DNA of 13,965 nucleotides from an uncultured Eubacteriales bacterium (GCA_958352815.1 CATWQA010000049.1:1-13965), one strand, 5' to 3'; counted from the stretch's first letter, positions 6,343-13,583 are shown. Notes: a model not told the origin generated them from the sequence alone. A program made the numbers and translations.

Positions 6343-7341
6343 ATGTCAAAATTCATGGACAAAATCAAGGAAACCGCCAAAGCCGATAAAAAGACAATCG
6401 TGCTTGCCGAGGGCGAGGAAAAGAGAACTATCGACGCTGCCGCTCAAATCTTGAAAGAGGGCTACGCAAACCTTATTCTCCTGGGCAACGAGAACAAGAT
6501 TAAGAGCCTTGCAGAGGACGTTGATATTTCGGGCGCAACCATTATTGACCCCGAAACCAGCGAGCTCACCGAGGAACTGGGCAACGGTCTTTACGAGTTG
6601 AGAAAGAAAAAGGGTATGCTGCCCGACCAAGCGCTTAACACAGTTAAGAACGTTCTGTACTTCGGTTGCATGCTTGTTAAAACAGGCAGAGCCGACGGCA
6701 TGGTTGCCGGCGCTGTTCACGCAACGGCTGAAGTTATGCGTTCTTCTCTCCAAACAATCAAGACAGCTCCCGGAACAAAGGTTGTTTCCGCATTCTTCCT
6801 GATGATGGTTCCCGACTGCGAGTACGGTGACAACGGTACCTTCGTTTTCTCGGACTGCGGTCTTAACGAGTACCCCGATTCGGAAAAGCTGGCTGAAATC
6901 GCCCTGTCCTCCGCTAAGTCATTTAAGAGCTTGGTCGGCGAGGATCCCAGAGTTGCTATGCTCTCATACTCCACCTACGGTAGCGCCAAGTCCGAACAGG
7001 TTGACCTGGTCAGAAACGCTGCCGACATCGCAAAGGCTGCCGCTCCCGACCTTAAGCTTGACGGCGAGCTTCAGCTTGACGCAGCAATCGTTCCCAGCGT
7101 TGCCGCTCTCAAGGCTCCCGAAAGTGACGTTGCCGGCAAGGCAAACGTTCTTATATTCCCCAACCTTGACGCAGGTAATATAGGCTACAAGCTGGTTCAG
7201 CGTCTTGCAAAGGCTGAGGCATACGGCCCAATGACCCAGGGAATGGCAAAGCCCGTTAACGACCTTTCAAGAGGCTGCAGCGCAGAGGATATTGCAGGCG
7301 TTGTTGCAATCACCTGTGTTCAGGCTCAAAATAAGGAATAA
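6343..7341 (+). CDS. pta: Phosphate acetyltransferase
   Basis: The enzyme interconverts acetyl-CoA plus phosphate and acetyl phosphate plus CoA in the cytoplasm, the first step of acetate formation. The product is 332 residues, the usual size of short single-domain Pta enzymes, without the DRTGG regulatory region of long forms. Family signatures are visible: VLAEGEEKRT near the N-terminus, GMVAGAVHATAEVMRSSLQ, FSDCGLNEYP, MLSYSTYGSAKS, the LDGELQLDAA segment and the NVLIFPNLDAGNIGYK segment near the C-terminus. I chose the ATG at 6343, with GAGAGGT upstream; a frame extension back to 6268 has no ribosome site and is not Pta-like. It is followed 47 bases later by ackA, the classical pairing. 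Codon use (AAG, GAC, CTT) is that of a highly expressed gene and contrasts with the A+T-rich cassette to its left. Confidence 0.97.
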   Translation: MSKFMDKIKETAKADKKTIVLAEGEEKRTIDAAAQILKEGYANLILLGNENKIKSLAEDVDISGATIIDPETSELTEELGNGLYELRKKKGMLPDQALNTVKNVLYFGCMLVKTGRADGMVAGAVHATAEVMRSSLQTIKTAPGTKVVSAFFLMMVPDCEYGDNGTFVFSDCGLNEYPDSEKLAEIALSSAKSFKSLVGEDPRVAMLSYSTYGSAKSEQVDLVRNAADIAKAAAPDLKLDGELQLDAAIVPSVAALKAPESDVAGKANVLIFPNLDAGNIGYKLVQRLAKAEAYGPMTQGMAKPVNDLSRGCSAEDIAGVVAITCVQAQNKE

Positions 7342-7388
7342 TAGGGCTTAACCGTTACACTATCACAAATATTTGGAGGAGTTACATA

Positions 7389-8576
7389 ATGAAAATATTA
7401 GTTATAAATGCCGGAAGTTCATCACTTAAATATCAGCTTATCGAAACCGATTCCGAAGAAGTATTGGCAAAGGGTCTTTGCGAGAGAATAGGTCTTGAAG
7501 GCTCAAAGCTCACCCATTCCCCCGAAAACAAGGACAGCTATGTTAAGGAGTCTCCCATGCCCGACCATAACGTTGCGGTGCAGATGGTTCTTGAGGCTCT
7601 TATTGACCCCGACCACGGCGTTATCGCAGATACAAGCGAGATTTCCGCAGTAGGTCACAGAGTTCTCCATGCGGGTCAGCGTTACAGCGGCTCGGTTCTG
7701 GTAACAGAGGACGTTAAAAAGGTTGTTAAGGAGTGCTTCCCTCTGGGACCTCTCCACAACCCGGCAAACCTTATCGGTATCGAGGCATGCGAAAAGGCAA
7801 TGCCCGGCACGCCTCAGGTTGCTGTGTTCGACACGGCTTTCGGTCAGAGCATGGAGCCCAAGGCGTATATGTACGCTATCCCCTACAAATTCTATGAGAA
7901 ATACAGCATAAGAAAATACGGCTTCCACGGCACAAGCCACATGTTCGTATCAGGCAGAACCCTTGACTTTACGGGTATGGACAACGCCAAGGTTATCGTT
8001 TGCCACCTGGGCAACGGCGCCAGCATTTCCGCTTCAATCGGCGGAAAGTGCGTTGACACAAGCATGGGTCTTACGCCTCTTGAGGGTCTCATTATGGGAA
8101 CCAGAAGCGGCGATATAGACGCGGCTGTTGTTCAGTTCCTTGCCAACAACGAGAACCTTACTGTTGACCAGGTTCTTAACATTCTCAACAAGGAGTCGGG
8201 CGTTCTGGGTATTTCAGGCGTTTCCAGCGACTTCCGCGACCTTTCCGCTGCCGCAAAGGACGGCAACGAGAGAGCACAGATTGCCCTTGACGCGTTCATC
8301 TATCGCGTTGCAAAGTATATCGGCTCATATGTTGCCGCAATGAACGGCGTTGACGCTATTACTTTCACAGGCGGTATCGGTGAGAACGACTGCGACACCA
8401 GAGGAAAGATTTGCGAATACTTAGGTTATCTGGGCGTTGAAATCGACCCTGAAAGCAACAAAAAGAGAGGCGAGGAGATGTATATCTCCACACCTAATTC
8501 AAAGGTAAAGGTTTTGGTTATCCCCACAAACGAAGAGCTTGCAATTGCAAGAGATACTCTGGCTCTGGTAAAATAG
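7389..8576 (+). CDS. ackA: Acetate kinase
   Basis: The enzyme transfers phosphate from acetyl phosphate to ADP, making ATP and acetate, and completes the pathway begun by pta. The 395-residue length is normal. Motifs in order: VINAGSSSLKY (Asn7), GHRVLHAGQRYSG (Arg91), VFDTAFGQSM (Asp148), YGFHGTSH (His180), HLGNGASISA (206-215), the MGLTPLEGLIMGTRSGDID block (Arg239) and FTGGIGEND near the C-terminus; the catalytic residues known for this family all appear present. The start at 7389 has GGAGG nine bases upstream. It is co-transcribed with pta from the promoter at 6219-6247 and closed by the hairpin at 8586-8625. Confidence 0.97.
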   Translation: MKILVINAGSSSLKYQLIETDSEEVLAKGLCERIGLEGSKLTHSPENKDSYVKESPMPDHNVAVQMVLEALIDPDHGVIADTSEISAVGHRVLHAGQRYSGSVLVTEDVKKVVKECFPLGPLHNPANLIGIEACEKAMPGTPQVAVFDTAFGQSMEPKAYMYAIPYKFYEKYSIRKYGFHGTSHMFVSGRTLDFTGMDNAKVIVCHLGNGASISASIGGKCVDTSMGLTPLEGLIMGTRSGDIDAAVVQFLANNENLTVDQVLNILNKESGVLGISGVSSDFRDLSAAAKDGNERAQIALDAFIYRVAKYIGSYVAAMNGVDAITFTGGIGENDCDTRGKICEYLGYLGVEIDPESNKKRGEEMYISTPNSKVKVLVIPTNEELAIARDTLALVK

Positions 8577-8585
8577 TATAACCAT

Positions 8586-8625
8586 AGGCTGCCTCCGTAT
8601 TTGTACCGAGGCAGCCTTTGTTTAT
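8586..8625 (+). terminator. Strong intrinsic terminator after ackA
   Basis: AGGCTGCCTC (8586-8595) pairs perfectly with GAGGCAGCCT (8608-8617). Inner GTA/TAC pairs (8597-8599, 8604-8606) and a four-base loop complete the hairpin, which is followed by TTGTTTATT. It ends the pta-ackA transcript only 18 bases before sigH, so sigH depends on read-through or on a promoter I could not find. Confidence 0.9.
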
Positions 8626-8642
8626 TAAAAGGGTGATTTAAG

Positions 8643-9257
8643 ATGGATAAGAAAAATTTCGGAGCTATGGGCGACGAGGAATTGGCAGCCCTTGCAAAGA
8701 AGGACAGAAAGGCTGAGGAATTTCTGCTCAACAAATATAAAAACCTGGCAAAGGCTCGGTCAAAGGCGTATTTTCTGGTAGGTGGGGACAGCGACGACCT
8801 GCTCCAGGAGGGCATGATAGGGCTTTTTAAAGCCATACGCGACTTCGACCCTACCAAGGAGTCCTCATTCTACACCTTTGCAGAGCTGTGCATCAAGCGG
8901 CAAATTTATACTGCCATAAAGTCCGCCGGCCGCCAAAAGCATATGCCTCTTAACACCTACGTCTCCCTGAACAAAACTCTGTCCGAGGACGTATCCGAAC
9001 GCACTCTTGCGGAAACTCTAAGCGGCAGAGAATCTGTTGACCCTGAAAAGCTGTACCTGAAAAACGAAAAAATGCGGGACATAGAGAGAGAAATCGAAGA
9101 AAAGCTGAGCCCCCTTGAAAAGCGGGTTCTTGTTCTGCATCTCCACGGTCTCTCCTATCGGGAAATCAGCGAAATTATAAACAAGCCCACCAAGTCAATC
9201 GACAATGCGTTGCAAAGAATAAAGAAAAAGCTGGAGGAAAGCCGCAAGTCCGATTAA
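8643..9257 (+). CDS. sigH: SigH-type RNA polymerase sigma factor
   Basis: The 204-residue product is a sigma-70 family factor closest, by eye, to the Bacillus/Clostridium SigH, which directs early sporulation and transition-state genes in Bacillus. Region 2 spans about 29-100 (KYKNLAKARSKAYFLVGGDS, then DLLQEGMIGLFKAIRDFD, FAELCIKRQIYTAIK, RQKHMPLN). These blocks match B. subtilis SigH closely. Region 4 spans about 147-200 (SPLEKRVLVLHLHGLSYREI and a KSIDNALQRIKKKLE recognition helix). An AGGGTGA ribosome site lies eight bases before the ATG. In Bacillus and many clostridia sigH sits near rplJ/rpmG/secE; a place behind pta-ackA is less usual. Some non-sporulating clostridia also keep a homologue, so sporulation is not proven by it. 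Confidence 0.88.
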   Translation: MDKKNFGAMGDEELAALAKKDRKAEEFLLNKYKNLAKARSKAYFLVGGDSDDLLQEGMIGLFKAIRDFDPTKESSFYTFAELCIKRQIYTAIKSAGRQKHMPLNTYVSLNKTLSEDVSERTLAETLSGRESVDPEKLYLKNEKMRDIEREIEEKLSPLEKRVLVLHLHGLSYREISEIINKPTKSIDNALQRIKKKLEESRKSD

Positions 9258-9387
9258 TCACCGTGCAAAATATCTGTAATTTTTAACTTAAAATAATTTA
9301 AAATCCCAATTATTTTTTAATTTTTGGAAGAGTGTGATTTGCAAAAAAACATTAAATTTTTACTACACAAATGTTAAACAAATATTA

Positions 9388-9638
9388 TTATCCACATCGA
9401 AAAAGCTCCGTATATCAAGTTACTCACAGAGTTACGCACATTATCCACCGTTTTTTATTGTGAAAAACCCTTATTTCTCACCGATTATAAAAGTTATCCA
9501 CAATCAACGTTTTTACGCCGTTTTCGGGGTATTAAGCCCTTTTGGTTTGTCCGATACGTATTTTCGTTAGTTTTAAAATAAATTAAAATAATCTGTATTT
9601 TACAGTTATTTTGCCAAAAATATTTTCTTTTTTCCACA
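9388..9638. other. Cluster of DnaA boxes, possible replication-origin-like region
   Basis: Perfect TTATCCACA boxes lie at 9388-9396 and 9494-9502. TTTTCCACA at 9630-9638 (plus) and TTTTTCACA at 9459-9467 (minus) fit the TTWTNCACA consensus. One-mismatch boxes TTACTCACA (9420-9428), TTACGCACA (9432-9440) and TTATCCACC (9441-9449) form a near-continuous tandem row. The surroundings are very A+T-rich. This density is typical of bacterial origins or DnaA-titration clusters. No dnaA, dnaN or rpmH is in the window, so origin function is unproven. Confidence 0.65.
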
Positions 9639-9680
9639 AACCCTCTTGGCATAAATATTTCAAAAATTTTCAAAAATCCC

Positions 9681-9709
9681 TTGAACTTTACTACAGTTTA
9701 ATATATAAT
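9681..9709 (+). promoter_or_regulatory. Housekeeping promoter reading toward the hisD-like operon
   Basis: TTGAAC (9681-9686), a 17-base spacer and TATAAT (9704-9709) make a good sigma-A promoter. The start would fall near 9716, at a small hairpin (TGCTG/CAGCA, 9716-9729). The next gene begins 400 bases further on, so the transcript is either a long leader containing the structured repeat or an independent small RNA. Confidence 0.65.
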
Positions 9710-9791
9710 TGTTATTGCTGAATGCAGCACCGGCACCTCATTGGGTTTTAGAGCGGAGGCGGCTGTGACCCAACATATATTCAAATCAATT

Positions 9792-9960
9792 TGTTTTGAT
9801 AAAGGCTTTGTCTTTTATTTGCCCGCCCTGCGCTCGGGGAGATGGGCTGCGACCCAACATCTTTGATGTTGGTTGGCTCGCATTATTCCAATTAATGTAA
9901 AGTAGGCAATGTCAATAACACACCTCAGTTGTTGATAATGAGAGCGCAACAGGGCGGGCG
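9792..9960 (-). repeat. Structured dispersed repeat, copy A
   Basis: Read on the minus strand, this 169-base element aligns along its whole length with 13759-13929 (plus strand). Shared blocks include GTTGCGCTCT, TTATTGACATT, GGAATAAT, GAGCC, GGCGGGCAAA and CAAAGCCTTTATCAAAA. The ends pair: GCCCGCCCT near 9959-9951 with AGGGCGGGC at 9829-9821, and GCGCTC with GAGCGC just inside. An internal hairpin CCAACATC-AAA-GATGTTGG lies at 9854-9872. It is flanked at 9767-9777 by another GGCTGTGACCC word from the same family. Confidence 0.8.
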
Positions 9961-10063
9961 ATGGTTATACCAATATAAGAATATAAATTAACAGGGATTT
10001 AAATTTATATAAAATTTTATATTACACAGTGCCGGCATATTGCAAATTATAGTGTTAATTAAA

Positions 10064-10088
10064 ATTTTAAAACATAGTGTTTTAAAAT
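10064..10088. promoter_or_regulatory. 25-bp perfect palindrome upstream of the hisD-like gene, candidate operator
   Basis: ATTTTAAAACA (10064-10074) and TGTTTTAAAAT (10078-10088) are exact reverse complements around a TAG centre. The site ends 27 bases before the ATG at 10116. A related half site, TAGTGTTAATTAAAAT, begins near 10050. The position suits a repressor operator or an operon promoter region; the regulator is not identified. Confidence 0.55.
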
Positions 10089-10115
10089 CAATTTTGTTAT
10101 ATTAAGGAGAGTTTT

Positions 10116-11408
10116 ATGAATATTTACAAGCTGTCAGAAATGACCCCTGAAAAACTGGATTTCATTATGAAGCGTGCGGAGCTTGATATTTCCGAGCAGA
10201 TGAAGATTGCCCGCGAGGTTTCGGACGACATTAGGGCACGGGGCGACCAAGCCGTTTTAGAGTATACTGCCAAGTTCGACAAGGTTCAGCTCACTGCCGA
10301 CCAAATGAAGGTTAAGCCCGAGGAAATAGAAGCGGGATATAACAACCTTGACGGAGAGACCAGAGAGGCTCTGGAATATGCCATAAAGAACATCAGGAAC
10401 TTCCACCAAAAGCAGATGCCTGAGGAAATGTGGTTTACCGAGGTGGACAAGGGCTTGCTGGTCGGGGAAAAGACAACGCCTATTGTTGACGTGTGTCTCT
10501 ACGTGCCCAGAGGCAAGGGCAGCTTCCCGTCTGTTCTCTGTATGCTTGCCACTCCTGCCGTGGTTGCGGGAGTGGAGAAAATCGTAGTTGTGACCCCGCC
10601 CAACGAGGAGGGCAATGTGGACGATGCTATTCTCGCCGCCGCTAAAATAATCGGCGTTTCCGAGATATACAAGGTGGGCGGTATTCAAGCCGTTGCCGCC
10701 GTTGCTTACGGCACTGAGACAATCCCCAAGTGCCACAAGATAATAGGCCCCGGTAATTCCTATGCCACCGCAGCAAAGAGGGTGCTGGCAAACTATATAG
10801 ATTCAGGTTTGCCCGCAGGCCCCAGCGAGTGCATCATACTTGCCGATGAAAATGCCGACCCGGAAAAGGTTGCTCTTGACTGGATGATTGAGGCTGAACA
10901 CGGCCCCGATTCGGCAGCTCTGCTGGTTACCCACAGCGAGGAGCTTGTTAAAAAGGCGGCAAAGATAGTTGAAAGACAGCTGGAAAAGATTTCCGACAAG
11001 CGCCGTGAGTTCGTTACCACCAACTTTAACACCTACGGCGGCGCTGTTATAACAGAAAGCCTGGAGGAGAGCATTGCCTTTGTAAACGATTATGCACCGG
11101 AGCACATGGAGGTTATGACAAAGGAGCCCTTCACCGTGCTTCCCAAAATAAAGAATGCGGGAGAGATACTCCTGGGCGACTACACACCCGTTACCCTGTG
11201 TAACTTTGTCTTAGGCCCCAACGCAATCCTGCCCACGGGTCAGTTTGCAAAAACATATTCAAGCGTGTCTGTTCTGGACTTTTTGAAGCGTTCCTCTGTG
11301 GGCTACGCAAGCCGAGACGGCTTTGAAATGGTTCGGGATTACGCGTATAAGATTGCCACGGTTGAGGGCTTTGACACTCACGGTCTGGCTGTTAAAGAGA
11401 GAAAATAG
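10116..11408 (+). CDS. HisD-family histidinol dehydrogenase homologue with altered active site
   Basis: The 430-residue protein aligns with HisD over its full length: YVPRGKGSFPS (129-139), KVGGIQAVAAVAYGTE (186-201), GPGNSYATAAKR (211-222), AGPSE (234-238), EAEHGPDS (259-266), YAPEHME (326-332), LPTGQ (372-376) and LDFLKRSSVG (387-396). Canonical HisD oxidises histidinol to histidine with two NAD+. Compared with E. coli HisD, Glu326/His327 (here 329/330), His262, Glu414 (417) and His419 (422) are kept. Zinc ligand Gln259 is Glu259, ligand Asp360 is Asn363, and substrate-binding His367 is Ala370. It is therefore probably a paralogue with another polyol/alcohol substrate or weaker metal binding, though a histidine role cannot be excluded. 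AAGGAGAG lies six bases before the ATG. The next gene follows after 11 bases. Confidence 0.85.
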   Translation: MNIYKLSEMTPEKLDFIMKRAELDISEQMKIAREVSDDIRARGDQAVLEYTAKFDKVQLTADQMKVKPEEIEAGYNNLDGETREALEYAIKNIRNFHQKQMPEEMWFTEVDKGLLVGEKTTPIVDVCLYVPRGKGSFPSVLCMLATPAVVAGVEKIVVVTPPNEEGNVDDAILAAAKIIGVSEIYKVGGIQAVAAVAYGTETIPKCHKIIGPGNSYATAAKRVLANYIDSGLPAGPSECIILADENADPEKVALDWMIEAEHGPDSAALLVTHSEELVKKAAKIVERQLEKISDKRREFVTTNFNTYGGAVITESLEESIAFVNDYAPEHMEVMTKEPFTVLPKIKNAGEILLGDYTPVTLCNFVLGPNAILPTGQFAKTYSSVSVLDFLKRSSVGYASRDGFEMVRDYAYKIATVEGFDTHGLAVKERK

Positions 11409-11419
11409 AGGTTTTAACT

Positions 11420-12040
11420 ATGAAAAATATTGTTGCTGTAACACGGCGCACAACCGAGACGGTTATCAAGGTGGAAATTGAAAAGGGCGAGCTAAAGCCC
11501 GACTACCGCAAGAAAATCAAAACCCCTCTGCCCTTTCTCAATCACATGATTGAGCACATAGCATGGCGGGCGGGCCTCAACATAAGCATTGATATGGACT
11601 TTGATGAATTTGAGCTTTGCCACTTGGTATGCGAGGACGTGGGCATGACTCTGGGCAAAGCGGTGGGCGAATTTGTTCGGCTGAACACCCCGTCGGGGTA
11701 CGGTTTTGCCACAGGCATGATTGACGAGGCGTGCGCCGAGGCGGTAATCTCCTTTGAGGACAGGTCACTGTTTAACTTTAAGACGCAGGTCTCCTATGGG
11801 GAAAATGTTGAGGGAATGCCCTCTGAGGAGCTGCTGACATTTTTGGACGGCTTTGCCCAAGGCGCAAGGTGCACTCTGTACGTAGAGCTTAAATGCGGCG
11901 AAAACGGCCACCACATCTGGGAGGCCGTGTACAGAGCGGTGGGAATTGCTCTGGGCGGCGCCATGACTGTTGACCAAAACCGCATAGGTAAAACCTCAGG
12001 GGTTGCCGGAAAGGTGGAGTATGAAATTTCAGCCCGATAA
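11420..12040 (+). CDS. IGP dehydratase (HisB)-family protein with altered metal site
   Basis: The 206-residue length and layout match imidazoleglycerol-phosphate dehydratase: the RRTTETVIKVEIEKG N-terminus, FLNHMIEHIAW (39-49), CEDVGMTLGKAVGEF (71-85), a MIDEA segment (100-104) and NGHHIWEAVYRAVG (162-175). Canonical IGPD binds two Mn ions with two HHxxE motifs plus other His residues. The second motif is intact (His164-His165-x-x-Glu168). In the first, HHTVED is HLVCED (His68, Leu69, Glu72). FLDHM is FLNHM (Asp to Asn), the following His of the 'HG' motif is Arg50, and the C-terminal PSTKG motif is degraded to TSGVAGK. The protein is thus a divergent member, likely with another substrate or no dehydratase activity. 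It is coupled to the HAD gene by a 20-base overlap. Confidence 0.83.
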   Translation: MKNIVAVTRRTTETVIKVEIEKGELKPDYRKKIKTPLPFLNHMIEHIAWRAGLNISIDMDFDEFELCHLVCEDVGMTLGKAVGEFVRLNTPSGYGFATGMIDEACAEAVISFEDRSLFNFKTQVSYGENVEGMPSEELLTFLDGFAQGARCTLYVELKCGENGHHIWEAVYRAVGIALGGAMTVDQNRIGKTSGVAGKVEYEISAR

Positions 12041-13031
12041 ATTTGACAAAATTATTTTTGATATGGACGGGGTTATCACAAGCGAGTATATTTATTGGCA
12101 TGCCGCCGCCCTTACCGTATATGAGCTGCTGTACGACTACAGACTGTACGGCAGGTCCGAAACGGACAGGCAGTGGTGCTGCGATAACTACGAAAGGCTT
12201 TACGGAACGATTTTTTGCAACGGAAAGACCATTAAGGCGGTGAAGAACCTGGGCGTAAACACCAACTGGGACTTGGCGTACATTGTGTTCTGTGTGTCAA
12301 AATATATTGACCCGGAGCTCACCGACCTTGACGAATGGCATTTTGAATCGGTGCGTATGTTTATCGAGAACATAGCCGCTAAAGCGCCGGAGCTCTATGA
12401 CTTAGTAGGGCAGCTGGCGGCGACAGCAACAGGCAGCGGCTTTGAGGAATACAAGCGCACAACCGGAGCCCTTTGGCACAAGCTGGTTGAGCGGTTTCAG
12501 CTTTGGTTTTTGGGGGATGGAGAACTTGAGGGCTTAAACCGCATGGAAACTCCTCTGCTGCCCATTGATGACATCAGAAAGACCCTAAAGGGGCTGCAAG
12601 ACGTCGGAGTTAAACTGGGTATCGGAACGGGCAGACCTAAAGACGAAATTATGTACCCCCTTGAAAGCTGGGATTTAATGCAGTATTTCGACCCGGACAT
12701 GATTGTGACCTACGACCATGTTCGTGAGGCGGAGGACGCGCTGAAGCCCGAGCAAACAATCTCTAAGCCCCATCCCTTCGTATTCCTAAAGGCGGCTTTC
12801 GGGGCGGACTGCAGCGACGGCGAGCTGCTTAGCCAAGACTTTTCCAAGGCGGCAAAGAGAGTAGCCGTTGTGGGGGACGCGCCCAGCGACCTGATGGCGG
12901 CAAAGGCGGCTAAAATGAAGTTTGTCGGGGTTCTCACCGGTGTGGACAGTGTTGCCGCTGAATTGTACTTTCAGGCAAACAAGGCAGATTACATTTTAAA
13001 TGATATTACAGAACTAATCCCAAAACAGTAA
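12021..13031 (+). CDS. HAD-superfamily phosphatase with large helical cap
   Basis: The 336-residue product carries all four HAD motifs: DMDGV (nucleophile Asp14, acid/base Asp16), GIGTGRP (Thr203), SKPHPF (Lys249) and GDAPSDLMAAK (Asp286, Asp290). An insert of about 160 residues between motifs I and II is mostly helical and should be the C1 cap that selects the substrate. Activity is expected to be phosphoester hydrolysis on a small cytoplasmic metabolite; the exact substrate cannot be read. I chose the ATG at 12021, preceded by AAGGTGGAG, over an upstream TTG (12003). This gives a 20-base overlap with the IGPD homologue and suggests tight translational coupling. Being between dehydratase-like and dehydrogenase-like partners recalls the histidinol-phosphate phosphatase step, but that assignment is inference. 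Confidence 0.85.
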   Translation: MKFQPDKFDKIIFDMDGVITSEYIYWHAAALTVYELLYDYRLYGRSETDRQWCCDNYERLYGTIFCNGKTIKAVKNLGVNTNWDLAYIVFCVSKYIDPELTDLDEWHFESVRMFIENIAAKAPELYDLVGQLAATATGSGFEEYKRTTGALWHKLVERFQLWFLGDGELEGLNRMETPLLPIDDIRKTLKGLQDVGVKLGIGTGRPKDEIMYPLESWDLMQYFDPDMIVTYDHVREAEDALKPEQTISKPHPFVFLKAAFGADCSDGELLSQDFSKAAKRVAVVGDAPSDLMAAKAAKMKFVGVLTGVDSVAAELYFQANKADYILNDITELIPKQ

Positions 13032-13042
13032 GGACGATAAAA

Positions 13043-13573
13043 ATGGCAATTAGAATTGAAACTCCATTAACTCACCAAAAGCTAAAGGAGCTAAAAGCAG
13101 GGGACAGCATTTTAATCAGCGGTGAGATTTACACCGCCAGAGACGCAGCCCATAAGCGAATGATTGAGACAGTAGAACGGGGCGAAGATCTGCCCTTTGA
13201 TATAAAGGATAAGGTTATCTATTACGCAGGGCCTACCCCGGCAAAGCCCGGGCAGGTTATAGGCTCCTGCGGCCCCACTACCAGCGGCAGAATGGACGCA
13301 TATGCTCCCACCCTGATTGAACTGGGGCTTACGGGAATGATAGGCAAGGGGGAAAGAAGCGATGAGGTCGTTAATGCCATGACCGATTTCGGCGCGGTAT
13401 ACTTTGGAGCGATCGGCGGCGCAGGAGCCCTTATTTCCCAAAGTATAACCTCTGCGGAGGTCATAGCCTATGAGGACTTGGGCACGGAGGCAATAAGACG
13501 GCTCACTGTCAAGGATTTCCCCGCCGTTGTAATTATAGACTCGACCGGCAAAAATCTGTATCATGACAGATGA
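13043..13573 (+). CDS. Class I fumarase/tartrate dehydratase beta subunit (FumB/TtdB-like)
   Basis: The 176-residue protein matches the beta (C-terminal) domain of iron-sulfur fumarases and L-tartrate dehydratases: GEIYTARDAAHKRM (27-40), YYAGPTPAKPGQVIGSCGPT (60-79), SGRMD (81-85), MIGKGE (99-104) and a GAVYFGAIGGAGALIS segment (117-132). In two-subunit enzymes this part binds the dicarboxylate, while the alpha subunit carries the 4Fe-4S cluster. In clostridia the alpha gene normally lies directly upstream; here that place is taken by the HAD gene and no alpha gene is in the window. The alpha partner may lie elsewhere or beyond the right edge. AAGGA sits upstream of the ATG, 11 bases after the HAD stop, so it belongs to the same operon. 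Confidence 0.9.
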   Translation: MAIRIETPLTHQKLKELKAGDSILISGEIYTARDAAHKRMIETVERGEDLPFDIKDKVIYYAGPTPAKPGQVIGSCGPTTSGRMDAYAPTLIELGLTGMIGKGERSDEVVNAMTDFGAVYFGAIGGAGALISQSITSAEVIAYEDLGTEAIRRLTVKDFPAVVIIDSTGKNLYHDR

Positions 13574-13583
13574 TTTATTTTTC

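Larger units (their letters stand above)
9258..10115. other. Gene-free 858-base region with DnaA boxes, promoter, repeat and palindrome
   Basis: No convincing gene occurs here. From left to right it holds a weak all-A/T hairpin after sigH (9291-9318), a DnaA-box cluster (9388-9638), a consensus promoter (9681-9709), a small hairpin TGCTG/CAGCA (9716-9729), a structured repeat (9792-9960) and a 25-bp palindrome (10064-10088) before the hisD-like gene. The parts are listed separately. Confidence 0.7.

Noticed and set aside
9291..9318. Hairpin AAATAATT/AATTATTT followed by T residues after sigH
   Set aside because: The stem is entirely A/T with a nine-base loop; too weak to call a terminator in such A+T-rich DNA.
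9334..9570. 78-codon plus-strand frame in the DnaA-box region
   Set aside because: No Shine-Dalgarno site or family resemblance, and it spans the DnaA boxes; likely chance.
9716..10115. T-box or histidine attenuator in the leader of the hisD-like operon
   Set aside because: No AGGGTGG-type T-box sequence, no run of His codons and no terminator/antiterminator pair were found.
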